DNA of 50,211 nt. Origin: a virus. Under the pieces are notes generated by a model that saw nothing but the letters and a program-made list of their open reading frames with translations, was not told the origin of the DNA and made no database searches. Numbering within the stretch: the first letter of the stretch is position 1; each line of letters starts with the position of its first letter. The stretch is taken from IMG/VR virus record IMGVR_UViG_3300040801_002785, positions 1 through 50,211 of that record; one strand, 5' to 3'. The position numbers and the translations under genes were made by a program. Positions 30,416 to 38,286 of the stretch are shown here, piece after piece.

Positions 30416-31351
30416 ATGAGCAGCGCAAACGACGTCCACCTGGACGCAGGACTCTCCACATTCATCTCGGGCTACACCAACGGCGACTACATCGCCGACA
30501 CCGTTGCGCCTGTCATTGAGGTCGACCACCGCTCGGACAGTTATCGAAAGTACAAGCTTTCGGACTGGACGACCGGACAAAGTGACCGCATCGCAACTGA
30601 CGGTGAAGCAAACGATGTTCCCTACGCAATCGAGGTCGACAACTACTCGGTGACCGACCGAGCGCTTCGACGTCTCGTCACGGTCGACGAGGTCGCCAAC
30701 GCCGATGACCCGCAGAAGCCGCGCGAATACGCGGCGAAGCTCGTCATGAACAAGCTGCTTCTGAACCGTGAGATTCGCGTTGCGAACTTGCTGTTGACTT
30801 CGAGCAACTACGCGGCAGCCAACACACTCAACGGCTCCAACTGGTTCTCGGATGCGGGCACCCCTCTCGAGGATGTGGCTGCCGCCATCGAGGCCATTCC
30901 CCCGAGCATGATCGGCGGGAGCAAGCTTGTGGGTGTTGGTGGTCTCGAGATCGGTAACGCGCTTCGGCGTCACGCGGATCTTCGAGGGCCCGGCAGCGAA
31001 AACCGCGTAGAGACAATGTCTCGCATCGCGGAGATCTTGGGGCTCGATGAAATCTTCATCGGAACGGCCATCAAGAACACTGCGAACCCAGGCCAAACCG
31101 TTTCGCACGAGCGCGTGTGGGGCGACGACTCCTTCGCCATCGTGCGTGTCCCCGTTGGCGACCCCGTCAACGAGGTCGGTCTCTTCGCTGCAACGTTCCG
31201 CTTCACCGCCGGCATGCCGGTCCAAGCTCGCGTCTACGATGCGCCCCACAAGGGCCCTCGCGGTGGCGAATACGTTCAGGTCGCCTTTTCGGATGACGAG
31301 AAGACGGTCCAGGACGACATGGGCTTCCTTCTGACTGGCCTCGACGCCTGA
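30416..31351 (+). CDS. Major capsid protein
   Basis: A 311-residue protein of HK97-fold type as seen in Mu-like and related phages (YIADTVAPVIEVDHRSD; RRLVTVDEVANADDPQKPRE; FRFTAGMPVQARVYDAP). Position after protease and decoration genes supports this. Ten bases separate it from the decoration gene. Confidence 0.82.
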   Translation: MSSANDVHLDAGLSTFISGYTNGDYIADTVAPVIEVDHRSDSYRKYKLSDWTTGQSDRIATDGEANDVPYAIEVDNYSVTDRALRRLVTVDEVANADDPQKPREYAAKLVMNKLLLNREIRVANLLLTSSNYAAANTLNGSNWFSDAGTPLEDVAAAIEAIPPSMIGGSKLVGVGGLEIGNALRRHADLRGPGSENRVETMSRIAEILGLDEIFIGTAIKNTANPGQTVSHERVWGDDSFAIVRVPVGDPVNEVGLFAATFRFTAGMPVQARVYDAPHKGPRGGEYVQVAFSDDEKTVQDDMGFLLTGLDA

Positions 31352-31587
31352 TGAAGGTTCGATTCACTGAGGCATGCATCATCAACGGTCGGCGGTACGC
31401 CGCTGACGCGGTGGTGGAACTCGAAGAGTCGGAGGCACTCACTCGCGCCATTGATCGCGGGTGGGTGAAGCCTCGCAAGGTCCGCGACAAGTCGCGTGAC
31501 TCGGGGAAGGCACCCCAGAAAGCCAGCGCCGAATCGGCGAAGTCTTCGACGAGCTCGAAGGCGCCCACGACTGACGCCTCTTCGTAG
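31351..31587 (+). CDS. Small head-associated protein
   Basis: A 78-residue protein: a small beta domain (MKVRFTEACIINGRRYAADA) then a basic, Ser/Ala/Lys-rich disordered tail (KAPQKASAESAKSSTSS). Such proteins follow capsid genes in many phages; role unknown. TGATG-coupled to the capsid gene. Confidence 0.55.
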   Translation: MKVRFTEACIINGRRYAADAVVELEESEALTRAIDRGWVKPRKVRDKSRDSGKAPQKASAESAKSSTSSKAPTTDASS

Positions 31588-31606
31588 CGCGTCACTCTCA
31601 GGCAAC

Positions 31607-31643
31607 GCCCCGGAGGGACCACCCCCCTCTTTCCCTCCGGGGC
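31607..31643 (+). terminator. Strong hairpin after the capsid genes
   Basis: GCCCCGGAGGGA pairs perfectly over 12 bases with TCCCTCCGGGGC around a 13-base loop. No T-run follows, so it is more likely a processing or attenuating element that sets capsid expression above the following genes than a full terminator. Confidence 0.55.
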
Positions 31644-31671
31644 CGCGCCACCTACTTTCGAGGACTGACGA

Positions 31672-32145
31672 ATGCCCATTGCCTACGTAGACGCAGACGA
31701 CTTCGACGCGGTGTGCGATAGCAACGTTCGCCAGTCCCTCTTCACCGACAATGATGATAGTGGCTCGGAGTACGCCACGCGCTTTGGTCGTGCTGCCGAG
31801 ATCGCCTCGAGCCTCGCGCTTTCCAGTGCGAAGCAAGCCGGATATTCGCCCGCCGAAAACACGACGGACGACACCGTAAAGGCGCTGGCGCTCTCGTTTC
31901 TTGTGCACATGGCTTATGGCCGAAAGGCGCGCGACATCCCGCCATCCATCGCGGCCATCCTTGCGCCGATTCCCGAGGGCGTGCGTTCCGGCGAGCTCCC
32001 GCTTGCGTTCACCAGCGTTTCCAGCACATCGGAAGCGACGGGTGGCTCAAAGTTCACCCCCACCGAAGAGACGGTGACGGTTGGGACTACGTCACGCAAA
32101 ATCCTACGCAATCCGGTTATGCGTAACCTCGCAAACCTCGTCTGA
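31672..32145 (+). CDS. Head-tail connector (DUF1320/gp36-like)
   Basis: A 157-residue protein starting MPIAYVDADDFDAVCDSN, with a helical core (FGRAAEIASSLALSSAKQAG; ALSFLVHMAYGRK). The profile fits the Mu gp36/DUF1320 adaptor, which sits between capsid and tail-completion genes. Confidence 0.65.
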   Translation: MPIAYVDADDFDAVCDSNVRQSLFTDNDDSGSEYATRFGRAAEIASSLALSSAKQAGYSPAENTTDDTVKALALSFLVHMAYGRKARDIPPSIAAILAPIPEGVRSGELPLAFTSVSSTSEATGGSKFTPTEETVTVGTTSRKILRNPVMRNLANLV

Positions 32146-32630
32146 TGGCCGACGGATTTTCAATCAACCTGAAGTCGTTCAGCGGTCTGGCGAAGCGCTT
32201 TCGCGGCGTCAGTGAGCGACTCCAGAATCTCGACTCGATCCTAAAGCGCCGCGCGGCGTTGCTAGCCGGCGTTATCGATGAATCGTTTCGTCGCTCGCGT
32301 TCACCGAACGGCGCAGGGTGGCAAGCGCTCGCTGCGTCGACGGTCGAGAAACGACGACAAGGGTCGAACAGGCCACTCCTCGACACCGGTCAGCTTCGTC
32401 AAGCGACGACCGTGCAGGTCAAGAGCAAGGCGATTGTATTCGGCACGTCGGGCGCTCCCGCGAAATACGGCGTGTTCCACGTGACCGGAACAAGCAATAT
32501 GCCGCGCCGCGCCTATCTCCCGATGGACAGCGACGGCAACGCCGACTTCTCCGGTGGCCCGGCTGCGAATTGGCTTGAGAAAACGCGCGAAGACGTGATC
32601 CGATACATCCTAACAGGCAAGCGAGAATGA
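32145..32630 (+). CDS. Virion morphogenesis protein (Mu gpG-like)
   Basis: A 161-residue protein (ESFRRSRSPNGAGWQALAAS; RPLLDTGQLRQATTVQV; MPRRAYLPMD). This is the phage virion morphogenesis/tail completion family that includes P2 gpS and Mu gpG, acting at the neck. Confidence 0.78.
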   Translation: MADGFSINLKSFSGLAKRFRGVSERLQNLDSILKRRAALLAGVIDESFRRSRSPNGAGWQALAASTVEKRRQGSNRPLLDTGQLRQATTVQVKSKAIVFGTSGAPAKYGVFHVTGTSNMPRRAYLPMDSDGNADFSGGPAANWLEKTREDVIRYILTGKRE

Positions 32631-33160
32631 CTTTTCCAGCGCTTGCGATCATGACCCGCATTCGCGAGGTGCTCGAAGACGGCGTCGGCGCGGTGCGCAC
32701 GGTCGCCGCGGATACGTACAAACCAGGCACGCATGAGGCGCTCGACATTCTCGCTGATAGCGTGGGTTCGCTGACGTCGCCCCGCATCGAGGCGCGGATT
32801 GTGGAGCGACGACCGCACCCATCACGTCCCCCACGGCAAGGCACGTTCACGCTTCTTGCGATTGTGGTTGATGTTCGTCTCGTGCGCGACTTCAGCGGTT
32901 ACGAAGACTTGAGCACGGACGCGCGCACCGCGCTTGCTGCGCTGGCGATTGAGGATGGCCATAGCATTGCGCAGGCGCTTACATGGCCGGGCAACCTAAC
33001 AGCCACCGAGGCGGCATCCGCAACGGGGCTTGTATCTGGCTGTCTTAATGACGTCTCATCCGCAGTAGGAACCATCGAGTTTGCGGGCGGCACAAACGGC
33101 CGCCTTGTCACCACCCACCGATTCACCGGCGCTGTCCGCGTGACCACCCAAACGAGTTGA
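32627..33160 (+). CDS. Tail terminator-like protein
   Basis: A 177-residue protein (MTFPALAIMTRIREVLED; TFTLLAIVVDVRLVRD; FAGGTNGRLVTTHRFTGAVR). Size, fold pattern and position after the gpG-like gene and before the tube protein suggest a tail terminator; no specific motif confirms it. Confidence 0.55.
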   Translation: MTFPALAIMTRIREVLEDGVGAVRTVAADTYKPGTHEALDILADSVGSLTSPRIEARIVERRPHPSRPPRQGTFTLLAIVVDVRLVRDFSGYEDLSTDARTALAALAIEDGHSIAQALTWPGNLTATEAASATGLVSGCLNDVSSAVGTIEFAGGTNGRLVTTHRFTGAVRVTTQTS

Positions 33161-33164
33161 GACT

Positions 33165-34400
33165 ATGAGCATCGAACTCCACGCGCTACGACGGATTGCG
33201 CTGACTGAAGAAGCCGACGGCGCGTTCGCCACCGACGTCACGGGCTCGGCGACGTACCTCGATATTCCATTCCAGGAGGGTACTGCAAACCTGACTCTGA
33301 ACCTCCCGGAGCTTGACGCGCAGGTCGCGCAACAACGCATCGACGCACGAAACCAGATTGTGTTCGGGCCGAAAAGCGCCGAGCTTTCGGTGACCGTTCC
33401 GTTGGGTGCGACGGGTGTGGCTGCGGGCGATGGAAGTGATTCGCCGGCGTTCGATGACCAAGCGCTACTGCTCCTGCTGAAGATCGTTTTCGGTGGCGTA
33501 AATGATGAGAATACGGGCTCGGCCGTGGGTAGCGCGACTAGTGGCTACAACATCACTCCCGATGACTCCAACGCCTTCGATGGTGGCGAGGCGCTTGGTT
33601 GGGTATCATCGAACGGCCAGCTAGAAGGCCGAAGCGCGATCAACGCAGGGACTGCCGTAAACCTAAAGGACCAGCTATCTGCAACGCCAAGTTCGCCTGA
33701 TGTACTCTATGCGGGCACGACCATCCACCCGACCGCAAACCCGCTGACGTCGATTCAGATGATCGTTGAGGGCGCCGAGCAAGATGACCGTTGGTTGCTC
33801 ATGGGCGGTCAGGTCACGAGCGCACCAACGATCACCATCGCGCTCGGCGAGATTCCCACCATCTCGTTCACGATCACATTCGCGAACTGGGCGAGTGAGC
33901 CGAGCGCTGCCATTACGATCGCGGACTACGGCACCTTCACGCCCGTCGCGTACACCGGCAGCCTCCGCGCCATCAATGGCGTGGCGTCCGGCTCTACTTC
34001 TGGCGTGTGCCTCGATGCTGCGATGATCAACCTATCGATGAACGCGCCGGTCTATATGCCAGTGCGATCGGGATGCGGTACGAACACCATCAAGCGCTAC
34101 CGGCGCAATCGAGCCGTCCCTTTTTGCACGCTTACCGTGCACATCCCCTATGAGGACACGAGCTGGTTTACGGAGCGCGAAGATGGGGAATACTACGGAT
34201 TGACGATTCAAATCGGCGCCGCCGCTGGCCAAGTCGTGTTGCTCGAGATTCCGAAGGCGCAGGTGACCAACGTCCAGCTCATCGACGAGGGCGGGCTTGC
34301 GTACCAAGCGGTCACGTTTTCGGCGACCAACGATAGCTTCGTCAGCCAGGCGGATGATGACGACATCCGTTATGCTGCGTTCCGCCTGCACTTTTTGTAA
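33165..34400 (+). CDS. Major tail protein (tube)
   Basis: A 411-residue beta-rich protein (LTLNLPELDAQVAQQRIDAR; ELSVTVPLGATG; ISFTITFANWASE). It lies where a tail tube gene is expected, before the chaperones and tape measure. The size suits a tube protein with an added surface domain. No sheath gene is visible, which supports a non-contractile tail. Confidence 0.65.
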   Translation: MSIELHALRRIALTEEADGAFATDVTGSATYLDIPFQEGTANLTLNLPELDAQVAQQRIDARNQIVFGPKSAELSVTVPLGATGVAAGDGSDSPAFDDQALLLLLKIVFGGVNDENTGSAVGSATSGYNITPDDSNAFDGGEALGWVSSNGQLEGRSAINAGTAVNLKDQLSATPSSPDVLYAGTTIHPTANPLTSIQMIVEGAEQDDRWLLMGGQVTSAPTITIALGEIPTISFTITFANWASEPSAAITIADYGTFTPVAYTGSLRAINGVASGSTSGVCLDAAMINLSMNAPVYMPVRSGCGTNTIKRYRRNRAVPFCTLTVHIPYEDTSWFTEREDGEYYGLTIQIGAAAGQVVLLEIPKAQVTNVQLIDEGGLAYQAVTFSATNDSFVSQADDDDIRYAAFRLHFL

Positions 34401-34419
34401 GCGGGCGTAAGAGGGGTTT

Positions 34420-35040
34420 ATGCACAGCACAAAGGCCACCAAGCTCTATTCAGTCGTCGACACCGCCGTTGATATTGTTGGGATGGGGCGAGACGCGCAG
34501 CGCTACATGCGAACGCGCGACGCCTCACTCGTGAAGATTCATCCAGGCCAAAAGCCGACGGTGTTTACGATCAAACGCATCGACGCTGACGCGTTTGCCG
34601 CGTTCATTTCGGACGCTGCAACGGACGCGCTTCGTTATCGCGAAGCCTTTCGTCTGGCAGTTACTGGCATTGATGATCTTGTGAGCATGCAAGATGGTCA
34701 GGCGCGGCAGCGCTTCGCGCCGAGCGGCAGTCGCACACTTTGGGGTAACCGCATTCCCTGCATGTCCGATGATGACCTTCTTCACGTCGCGCCGGTATTC
34801 GTTGAAGAGATCGGAGCGGTGGCTTTTATGCGGTCTTTTTTACCGCCGAACAGCGCGGGCTCATATCAGCCGCCGCCTTTGTTGCTTGCCGCCTACACGG
34901 CGAGGCTAGCCCACCATGGTGTGGCTGCGATCGAGAAGGCGCGTTCGCTCGAAGCGTCCCGGAAGTCCGACGAGCCGGAGGCGGAGGCGCCGACGCCCGA
35001 CGATGGCGAGAGGGATACCGCTGCGACTGCGACGGAGTAA
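34420..35040 (+). CDS. Tail assembly chaperone
   Basis: A 206-residue protein with an alpha/beta N-terminus (KPTVFTIKRIDADAFAAFIS), a helical middle and an acidic, disordered tail. It lies between the tube protein and the tape measure as lambda gpG does. I see no slippery site that would join it to the next frame. Confidence 0.55.
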   Translation: MHSTKATKLYSVVDTAVDIVGMGRDAQRYMRTRDASLVKIHPGQKPTVFTIKRIDADAFAAFISDAATDALRYREAFRLAVTGIDDLVSMQDGQARQRFAPSGSRTLWGNRIPCMSDDDLLHVAPVFVEEIGAVAFMRSFLPPNSAGSYQPPPLLLAAYTARLAHHGVAAIEKARSLEASRKSDEPEAEAPTPDDGERDTAATATE

Positions 35041-35075
35041 GCCACCACTCGAGCGCGCCGCGAAGCGATGCGGCG

Positions 35076-35354
35076 ATGCGCACCCTGCACGTTATTGAAC
35101 GCTCCGCGTCCGGCGCGAAGCTCGACACCTGTCCATGGCGTGCGTTCGTCGACCCCGTCGTGCGTGATGTCTTGGCACTCCATGCGTCCGCCGTCGTTGA
35201 CCGTGAAGGTAGCGTTCACCTCGCCAGCCTGCGTGCGCAGAACCCCCACCAACACCTCTGGGAGGGCGTGCAACTGTACACGCGCCTTTTGAACCAGAAC
35301 CTTGCAGAGCTCCGCGAGCTCGCAGCGAAGAAAGCGAAAACCGCCCGTGGCTGA
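35076..35354 (+). CDS. Second tail assembly protein
   Basis: A 92-residue protein (MRTLHVIERSASGAKLDTCP; HLWEGVQLYTRLLNQNLAEL). The place of lambda gpT. Its frame is open for 13 codons upstream of the ATG (GVSHHSSAPRSDAA), so fusion to the preceding gene by frameshift is conceivable. Confidence 0.5.
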   Translation: MRTLHVIERSASGAKLDTCPWRAFVDPVVRDVLALHASAVVDREGSVHLASLRAQNPHQHLWEGVQLYTRLLNQNLAELRELAAKKAKTARG

Positions 35355-37146
35355 AGCCTTCGAAGCCGAAGTTAAGATCACGACCGACGAGGCCGTGCGC
35401 AATCTTCGCGATCTAGAGAAGGAACTCGGCGGAGTTTCCGAAGGTATGAGTGGCGCGAGCTCGTCCGGATCGAACTTCGCACAAAACCTCACCGCCGCCG
35501 TCGTCACGGTGCAGGCCGCGTTTGCCGCCATCTCGAAGCTCGTCGAAACGGTCAGGGCTGCCGCCGATGAGTTTGAGCGTCAAAGCGGTATTCTCAACCG
35601 GTTCAACGGCGACGTCAGCGAAGCGGCACGCCGCACGAATGGGCTCGTGAGTCAACTTGACCTCATGGCCGCGCAGAACCGCGTAGCCGCATCCGGGCTG
35701 CAGCTCACGGGCGAGCAGTTCGCGACGCTAAGCGTGCGCGCGTCTGAGATGGCGGCCGCGACCGGCGGCGACGCCACCGAAGGCATCAACCGTCTCATGC
35801 AGGCCATCGCGACCGGTCGCACGGGCGCGTTGCGCGAGTACGGCGTTGACCTCGAGGGCATCACCGACATGACGGAGAAGCAGGAGGAGGCGATCCGTCA
35901 ACTCACCGAAGGCTACGAAGACGCCGAGAGCTCCGCCGACACCTTCGGCGGCATGCTCGCGGTTCTTGAGACGCGCATGGAAGACGCGAAGACCGAGATG
36001 ATCGCCGCCGCGAACGACTCCGGTCTGCTTGAGCAGGCGATGGACAGCTTGAGCGGTGCAACCGCGGCGTTCACCGACGAGCTTTCCGAGATGGACTCGG
36101 GTCTGACGCTCAGCCAGGAAATCGCCATTAGCGGCGCTGCCGCCTTCGCAGCATTCGCCGAGCAGGTCGAATACTACGCCCAGGTGATGGCAGCCATCGA
36201 CTGGTCGGGCGACCTCGACAACATGGCCGCTGCAGCGCAGCGCATCCAGGCCATCCAAGACCCTGGCTCCATGACAGACCGAATCGCGGCCCTGACCATC
36301 GAAGGCCGCAACGCCGTCGCGAACCAATCTTCGACCGGCCCCGGAATGCTCGCGCGCGACGACTCGCCAGCGCGTACCCGTCGTCGAAGCAGCGGACGCC
36401 GCAACGAGCCCGACACCGTCGAGGGTCCAGCAACGGAGCTGAAACTCAAGGAAGAGCTTCTGCAGGCCATTGCTGAGCAAGAAGCGGCAGAGCAGCGCTT
36501 GCTCGAAAACCAGAGCGCAAAGGCGCAGGCCGCCGCCGATATTGCGAAGGCGGAGCGCGAGCGGGTCGAGCTGATGATTCAGCAGACCGAGGAAGCGAAG
36601 AAGCAAAAGCAACTCGCGATGGAGGCCATCGAAGCCGAGCGCGAGCGACAGGCCACGCTCCGCCGAGCGCGCCGCGTTCAGGACGGCGTCATGCAGGGCG
36701 TCGAGGGGATCGCCGAGGTCACGAAAAAGACCATCGAGCTCTCGAAAGAGGGCGGCATGTCAACGAAAGAAGCCTTCAAGACGGCTGTTGATGAGTGGCT
36801 GAAGCAGCTCGCCATCCAGGAAGCGTGGAAGGGCGCGGCCGCGACAGTCGAGGCCATCGGCCTAGCCATCACCAACCCGCCGGCGGCCGGAACGAAGGTT
36901 GCGGAAGCTGCGGGCCACTTCGCCATTGCTGCGGCCGCTGGAGGCGCAAGCGCTGCCATCCCCAATGCTGCTAGCCCTAGTGGCGGCGGTGAAGCCACAC
37001 GCCCAACGGCTGTGGGCGGCAATGACGGCGGTGGAGGCAACGGTGGGACCGTGGTCGTGAACTACAACGCGCCGACGGCTGAGGCCCAGATTGGGCGCAT
37101 GCAAGGTCGCGCGGAGAAAGCCGCTGGGCGAAGGTTTGGAACGTGA
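35347..37146 (+). CDS. Tape measure protein
   Basis: A 599-residue protein starting VAEAFEAEVKITTDEAVRNL. It has long helical and coiled-coil parts (residues 370-450 rich in Glu, Lys, Gln and Ala), a hydrophobic Ala-rich segment near 520-560 and a Gly-rich C-terminus. This is the usual tape-measure composition, though short (tail about 90 nm by the general 0.15 nm per residue rule). GTG start overlapping the chaperone. Confidence 0.82.
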   Translation: MAEAFEAEVKITTDEAVRNLRDLEKELGGVSEGMSGASSSGSNFAQNLTAAVVTVQAAFAAISKLVETVRAAADEFERQSGILNRFNGDVSEAARRTNGLVSQLDLMAAQNRVAASGLQLTGEQFATLSVRASEMAAATGGDATEGINRLMQAIATGRTGALREYGVDLEGITDMTEKQEEAIRQLTEGYEDAESSADTFGGMLAVLETRMEDAKTEMIAAANDSGLLEQAMDSLSGATAAFTDELSEMDSGLTLSQEIAISGAAAFAAFAEQVEYYAQVMAAIDWSGDLDNMAAAAQRIQAIQDPGSMTDRIAALTIEGRNAVANQSSTGPGMLARDDSPARTRRRSSGRRNEPDTVEGPATELKLKEELLQAIAEQEAAEQRLLENQSAKAQAAADIAKAERERVELMIQQTEEAKKQKQLAMEAIEAERERQATLRRARRVQDGVMQGVEGIAEVTKKTIELSKEGGMSTKEAFKTAVDEWLKQLAIQEAWKGAAATVEAIGLAITNPPAAGTKVAEAAGHFAIAAAAGGASAAIPNAASPSGGGEATRPTAVGGNDGGGGNGGTVVVNYNAPTAEAQIGRMQGRAEKAAGRRFGT

Positions 37147-37922
37147 CGCTCAAGATTGAATGCGGCTTCAACGTCGACGCGTTCGGCTCGCTGAAGATCA
37201 CGGTGGACGCAACCGTCGTGACGATCACGACGGGGAAGTTTTGCCACCAGGACATCTCAAGCGTCGACGGCGCCAGCGAGTACTCAGCACTCGAAGACGC
37301 AATCAACGCCGCGCTGACGACGGCTGGGGTTACATCAATCAACGTCGCTTATCAGGGCACCGGGAGCGGGAACGATGGCTACTATCGGATCAACCGACTT
37401 TCGGGATTCCCCAACGTCGTTTTTGGCGCCGACGAAGCGGACGCTGCGCATGTGCGCATGGGGCAGGTGCTCGGCTTTCAGTCTTCGCCCGGCGTGCTCT
37501 CCGGTAATCCGCTTGGCGACGCGCTGCCCTACTTTACCATCCTCGCAGAGATGGGCGGCAAGTCGGGTGACTCCGACGACTACGAAGCCCCGAGTTATAG
37601 CGAGGACTCCGAGGCCGAGGATGGTAGCGCGTTCGGCATTGCGACGACAGGGCGCGCCGTATACTCCGATTGGATATGCCGCTTCGAGCCGCGCGCGGTC
37701 GTCTACGCGCGCGAGGCGACTGCGGCGGTACCATGGACATGGCAGCACTTCTATCGACACTGCGCGGTGGTGCACCCGTTCCTCGTGACCGATGACTACG
37801 GCGACGAGACAGTGCACAAGCTTCGTGCAGGCGAAGACCGATTCAAGCCTGCGCGCGTCCAGCCGGATTGGCGAGACGTGCTCGATGTGAGCGTGAAAAC
37901 GCGGGTCTTGGGTCGACTCTAG
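37143..37922 (+). CDS. Tail protein (distal tail-like)
   Basis: A 259-residue beta-rich protein (MTLKIECGFNVDAFGSLKIT). A metal-site-like GKFCHQDI is present and the acidic insert SGDSDDYEAPSYSEDSEAED lies mid-chain. Position directly after the tape measure suggests a distal tail or adaptor protein; no family recognised. Confidence 0.5.
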   Translation: MTLKIECGFNVDAFGSLKITVDATVVTITTGKFCHQDISSVDGASEYSALEDAINAALTTAGVTSINVAYQGTGSGNDGYYRINRLSGFPNVVFGADEADAAHVRMGQVLGFQSSPGVLSGNPLGDALPYFTILAEMGGKSGDSDDYEAPSYSEDSEAEDGSAFGIATTGRAVYSDWICRFEPRAVVYAREATAAVPWTWQHFYRHCAVVHPFLVTDDYGDETVHKLRAGEDRFKPARVQPDWRDVLDVSVKTRVLGRL

Positions 37923-38251
37923 AGCCGAAGGTAATCTTCGGTGTCAATGCAGCGAACAAAGCTGCGCAACCTAGGCTCGCCCTCAATGCCGCACACGTCG
38001 CGAACCTCATCTTCCGGAGCCAAGGCGTTGTATGTACCCCCAGTGGATATGCCGCCTCTCCGCTCGCAGTACCCTCCGAGCGGAACGAGCACCTGAGGGT
38101 CTCGGATAGCTGCCACATTGCACACGGCCGATCGACCAGGGCCGCAGCAGATGTCATCCGCTGGATGATGCAATTCTAGCGGAGCATCCATTTCCGTTGA
38201 ACACGCCCCACACAGCGCCAGAAGCGCACCCATTATTCGCAGTCGTCGCAT
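37919..38251 (-). CDS. Small lipoprotein (moron-like)
   Basis: A 110-residue protein on the opposite strand to all neighbours. The N-terminus MRRLRIMGALLALCGACS is a lipoprotein signal with Cys in the lipobox. The mature part has seven cysteines, likely disulfide-bonded. It has its own strong promoter at 38258-38286. Single reversed genes of this kind with their own promoters are often prophage-expressed surface proteins (for example superinfection exclusion); role here unknown. Confidence 0.65.
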   Translation of the reverse strand: MRRLRIMGALLALCGACSTEMDAPLELHHPADDICCGPGRSAVCNVAAIRDPQVLVPLGGYCERRGGISTGGTYNALAPEDEVRDVCGIEGEPRLRSFVRCIDTEDYLRL

Positions 38252-38257
38252 GCCACA

Positions 38258-38286
38258 ACTATAAACATGTTATAACATGACTGCAA
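38258..38286 (-). promoter_or_regulatory. Lipoprotein promoter with 14-base palindrome
   Basis: On the minus strand TTGCAG (38281-38286), exactly 17 bases, then TATAGT (38258-38263). The spacer holds the perfect palindrome CATGTTATAACATG (38266-38279), closely matching the operator at 11473-11488 of the early promoter. It also covers the ATG of the plus-strand tail gene at 38277. Confidence 0.6.

Noticed and set aside
34900-35100. Lambda-like G/GT programmed frameshift between tail chaperones
   Set aside because: The second frame is open upstream, but no slippery heptamer in the correct phase was found; kept as two genes.
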